Part shown: piece after piece, positions 61,831 through 64,000 of the stretch
How the letters are laid out: the number at the start of each line of letters is the position of its first letter
Numbering within the stretch: position 1 is the first letter of the stretch
Virus record (IMG/VR): IMGVR_UViG_3300020471_000004
Span: 124,001 to 188,000 of that record
DNA from: a virus
DNA: 64,000 nucleotides
Reading direction: 5' to 3' (one strand)
Program-made: the position numbers and the translations under genes
The notes under the pieces: model-generated
The model's input: the letters and a program-made list of their open reading frames with translations, nothing else
Databases searched by the model: none
Told to the model about the DNA's origin: nothing

Positions 61831-62153
61831 TTTGAACTCTTGAACGATTCTAGGTTTTCTTTGTCACTTTTGGAAGGGTCGTACTTGGGAGCAGAATCAA
61901 GTTTATTGTGTGCTTGCTCTGCTACTTGCCTCAGTTCCTCTTTTTCTTGAGACAAGCTATCAGTAAGCTTTCGGCTTTCTTCAAGCTGTTCTTTTAGCTC
62001 ATCTTCGTTAATATCTCTTAACTTCTTTTCAAGTTTCCCTACACGTTTACCTTTAGCGCCTCCTGTTACTGCAAGTGCGATTCCTGCTAGTACCATGCCT
62101 AAGCCTGCAACAATGGCAAGCCACCATCTTTTATACCAAGGTTCTTGCGTCAT
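61824..62153 (-). CDS. i-spanin-like protein
   Basis: 109 residues: a single N-terminal membrane helix (about 10-32, Gly/Ala-rich) followed by a periplasmic coiled coil (about 38-85). This is the usual Rz/i-spanin design. AGGA upstream; start overlaps the holin-like stop (ATGA). With the downstream lipoprotein it would form the spanin pair; if the lipoprotein is a u-spanin, this gene's role is less clear. Confidence 0.6.
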   Translation of the reverse strand: MTQEPWYKRWWLAIVAGLGMVLAGIALAVTGGAKGKRVGKLEKKLRDINEDELKEQLEESRKLTDSLSQEKEELRQVAEQAHNKLDSAPKYDPSKSDKENLESFKSSKW

Positions 62154-62500
62154 TTTGTATCATCCTGTCTAAACGCATCGCTAGCTCTTCGTCTAGGAAC
62201 TTTGTTGCTAGGAGGGGCCTTATTAAACATGCTATCAATAGCGTAACCTACCGCAATAAAAGTAAGTAAACTAGGATCTGCTTCTGTGTATAGAATGGTA
62301 AAGTAAGAACTAAACACTGCTATTAAGGCAGTGATGGTTTGAGGTTTGTTTTTAGACCAGTAAGTATTCCAGTCTGCTTCTAACTTGATACACTTTTTTA
62401 CATAGTGTATTAATGTGCCTAATATAGTTATCCCGAAACTAAGTAAGATATAGCCCCAGGAGTAGTCTGCAATAGGACCTAATAGGTGTGCGACATCCAT
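62150..62500 (-). CDS. holin-like membrane protein
   Basis: 116 residues with three hydrophobic segments (about 17-35, 53-72, 76-91) and a basic C-terminal tail rich in Arg/Lys. Size and topology fit a class I holin. It is the first gene of a lysis cassette with the two spanin-like genes, and would release the endolysin encoded on the other strand. Confidence 0.65.
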   Translation of the reverse strand: MDVAHLLGPIADYSWGYILLSFGITILGTLIHYVKKCIKLEADWNTYWSKNKPQTITALIAVFSSYFTILYTEADPSLLTFIAVGYAIDSMFNKAPPSNKVPRRRASDAFRQDDTK

Positions 62501-62507
62501 AGGTATT

Positions 62508-62535
62508 AGTTGTAGCCCTAAAGAGAGCTACAACT
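62508..62535 (-). terminator. hairpin between tail and lysis genes
   Basis: A 9-bp inverted repeat (AGTTGTAGC 62508-62516, GCTACAACT 62527-62535). On the - strand it lies between the 62544 gene and the holin-like gene. No T run, so it may attenuate or process the transcript. Confidence 0.45.
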
Positions 62536-62543
62536 TGATCCCA

Positions 62544-62828
62544 TTATAGACCTGCTTCTGAGGCATCAATTGTGCCGTCATCTACTAACTCTTGTTTACG
62601 TCTAACCCAACGCTTTTTGACTTTATCAAAGAAGCTTTTTATTTCTTCTTCGTTGCCTTCAAAAGGTGATTTGTTAAAACCTTCTTCTGCAATCAGTCCG
62701 CGAAAGAATTTCTGATACTCTTGCTGTAGTACAGATTGCTCTGCACTTTGAGATTCAAGCTTATCTGCTCTGTTTAAGGCACGGTTGCCTACAAGGGTTA
62801 AGCCGTTAAGATCAAGTTGCGCTTTCAT
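62544..62828 (-). CDS. hypothetical tail-associated protein
   Basis: 94 residues, helical and charged, ending acidic. Between fibre-type and lysis genes. It could be a tail-fibre assembly factor by position only. Confidence 0.6.
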   Translation of the reverse strand: MKAQLDLNGLTLVGNRALNRADKLESQSAEQSVLQQEYQKFFRGLIAEEGFNKSPFEGNEEEIKSFFDKVKKRWVRRKQELVDDGTIDASEAGL

Positions 62829-62835
62829 AGTATAC

Positions 62836-63411
62836 CTAGTCTTTTAGTACTGCTAGTTGCCCAGCAATCGTGATTGAAATTTCTTTAAGGGTAGCGTCTC
62901 TAACTTCAGGTGCTTTTAGAGAAACTATTTCACCGCGTTGAATCAACATGTCACCTGGTGCTATCGCAGAGAATAAGCCTTCTTTTACATTAGCTTCGAA
63001 AACTATTGTTCCTAATTCACGAACTACGTTGCCGTCACGGTCAATGATCCGTAGATTAAAAGTAGCTTGGCTAGTAGCAGCTTCTTGTGCAAGCGCCAGG
63101 CTTTTATCAAAGTCTGCATAAATAGAGGCGGTTCGTACTGCTATATAATTGGCTACGATAGCATTAGGTTTAGGACGACCTATTACTGTCATACCAATAT
63201 CGTAAGGTTGCTTTTCGTCATCTTCTTGGATTACCCAATCAGACTTCGCTCCGCTATATACGTATATACCAGGTAGCTTATCACTTACAGGTGCCGTCAA
63301 TTGAAAAACTTGTGCGTTAGTAGGTTCAGTAGGAAATTCAGTACCACGGTTATCTATAAATTCCCGTGTGATTTCACTATCGTCTATCAAGTCAATACCG
63401 TCTGCCTTCAT
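62836..63411 (-). CDS. tail fibre-type protein
   Basis: 191 residues. PTEPTNAQVFQL followed by a PGIYVYSGAKSDW motif (about 27-60) is the small beta motif often seen in tail-fibre proteins. The rest is beta-rich. Start overlaps the stop of the 63408 gene (ATGA). Confidence 0.6.
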   Translation of the reverse strand: MKADGIDLIDDSEITREFIDNRGTEFPTEPTNAQVFQLTAPVSDKLPGIYVYSGAKSDWVIQEDDEKQPYDIGMTVIGRPKPNAIVANYIAVRTASIYADFDKSLALAQEAATSQATFNLRIIDRDGNVVRELGTIVFEANVKEGLFSAIAPGDMLIQRGEIVSLKAPEVRDATLKEISITIAGQLAVLKD

Positions 63412-63644
63412 GACACTCTCACTTTTCCTGTAAACGGGCGCGAGAAAGATATTACCAACGTATTTAGATCTTGATTGACCTGACTCTTAGGTAATATCTT
63501 TTCAAGTTTACCGTCTATACTTACTAGAACATCGCATACAACTTCACGCCCAGAGTTGTGTACCACAGTCCAAGTATCACTAGGTGTGTCTTGGATGTGG
63601 GTATGTCCGTTCTGAATAAAGATTCTTTTACCGTTAATAGGCAT
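63408..63644 (-). CDS. short tail fibre-type beta protein
   Basis: 78 residues, AAGGAG before the start. The pattern W-V-HN-G...V-V-IDGK...FSRPFTGKVRVS is the repeat seen also in the neighbouring 63654 product (HMLGYEP...V..DG...FSSPTTGK). Likely a fibre or tip adaptor domain. Confidence 0.6.
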   Translation of the reverse strand: MPINGKRIFIQNGHTHIQDTPSDTWTVVHNSGREVVCDVLVSIDGKLEKILPKSQVNQDLNTLVISFSRPFTGKVRVS

Positions 63645-63653
63645 ACAGTCTCC

Positions 63654-64000
63654 TTAGATTGCAATAATCTTACCAGTAGTAGGTGAACTGAATTCAACGG
63701 TAGCGTTGTTTGTATCTACGTGAAGAATGCTGTGCGGCTGTATTTCATAACCATCAACAATAACACGTATAACAGGTTCATAACCAAGCATGTGCGGAAC
63801 ATTGACAACAGTTTTGTTATCAAAGGTAACATCAAACCCTATATTAGGTTTAGGAGTCCCGTCAATAGAGCCTAGAAGAACTACAGCTTTACCTATCATA
63901 GGTGTGTCGTTGAATGAAACAATAGTAGAGTTATTGTCTACTGCTTCAATCTCTGAAGGTATGACAACTTTACCTGTTTCATCAAAACACTGGACAATAG
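63654..64000 (-). CDS. tail fibre-type protein (partial, enters from right edge)
   Basis: The frame is open on the - strand from the window edge to the stop at 63654; the ATG at 63899 is probably internal because 33 further codons upstream are open and read as the same beta-repeat style (FDETGKVVIPSEIEAVD, then VSFNDTPM). Visible part about 115 residues with V-HMLGYEPVIRVIVDG and FSSPTTGK. Part of a fibre with short beta repeats. Confidence 0.6.
   Translation of the reverse strand, partial: IVQCFDETGKVVIPSEIEAVDNNSTIVSFNDTPMIGKAVVLLGSIDGTPKPNIGFDVTFDNKTVVNVPHMLGYEPVIRVIVDGYEIQPHSILHVDTNNATVEFSSPTTGKIIAI

Noticed and set aside
1-64000. CRISPR arrays, insertion sequences, integrase/attachment sites and tRNA genes
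   Set aside because: Looked for direct-repeat/spacer arrays, terminal inverted repeats with transposase motifs and cloverleaf sequences; none seen by eye.

Overview
The window is a gene-dense stretch of a large tailed dsDNA bacteriophage genome (Caudoviricetes, jumbo-phage style). The evidence is a large terminase subunit, a portal-like protein, a DnaB-type helicase, a split type II topoisomerase (GyrB/ParE-like plus GyrA/ParC-like), a FEN/PIN 5'-3' exonuclease, an M15 endolysin, and a lysis cassette beside tail-fibre genes. Most of the other genes are small and unrecognised. A lipobox protein, a holin/spanin-like cassette and a secreted solute-binding-like protein point to a Gram-negative host. 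The DNA looks A+T-rich. I recognise no tRNA, integrase, transposase or CRISPR array. Nearly everything from 1 to 61.25 kb is on the + strand; the last 2.75 kb is on the - strand.

Layout: 0-0.4 kb is a structured non-coding region behind the end of an upstream gene. 0.4-25 kb is an accessory/early region of short, often ATGA-coupled genes: a Nudix hydrolase, a protein with an AcrVA2-like C-terminal signature, a SLOG protein, an HD phosphohydrolase, a winged-helix protein, a solute-binding-like protein, the UV-damage endonuclease UvsE and several tiny membrane proteins. 25-33 kb is a block of extremely basic and extremely acidic proteins, including a protein with three SAP/Rho-N-like repeats and a histone-H1-like KAKGKAK protein. 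34-45 kb carries the topoisomerase genes, an HNH protein, a possible sigma-like protein and the helicase. 45.6-60.7 kb carries TerL, a MazG-like protein, the portal, the exonuclease, a 2OG-Fe(II) oxygenase, a macro-domain-like protein, a proteasome/HslV-like Ntn hydrolase and the endolysin. 61.25-64 kb (- strand) has tail-fibre-type genes followed by holin-, i-spanin- and u-spanin-like genes.

The strongest unexplained signal is regulatory. Ten + strand promoters between 2.7 and 37 kb share a GGTACAAAAC-type box followed 28 bp (twice 29, once 30) later by TATAAT/TATACT, with no evident -35 hexamer. In six of them the RNA would begin with a small hairpin (GTTGTGAAGAAGCACAGC type) whose stem shows compensatory base changes. 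I read this as a dedicated promoter class with a 5'-terminal stabilising stem-loop. A second motif, AAACTGTAAAC, recurs just behind stop codons and may mark another class. Other observations are a small ORF interrupted by one in-frame amber codon, nested inverted repeats at 136-227 and 38695-38776, loss of both canonical quinolone-contact residues in the GyrA-like subunit, and convergent genes that overlap by 4 bp.

All calls come from reading motifs by eye; no database search was run.
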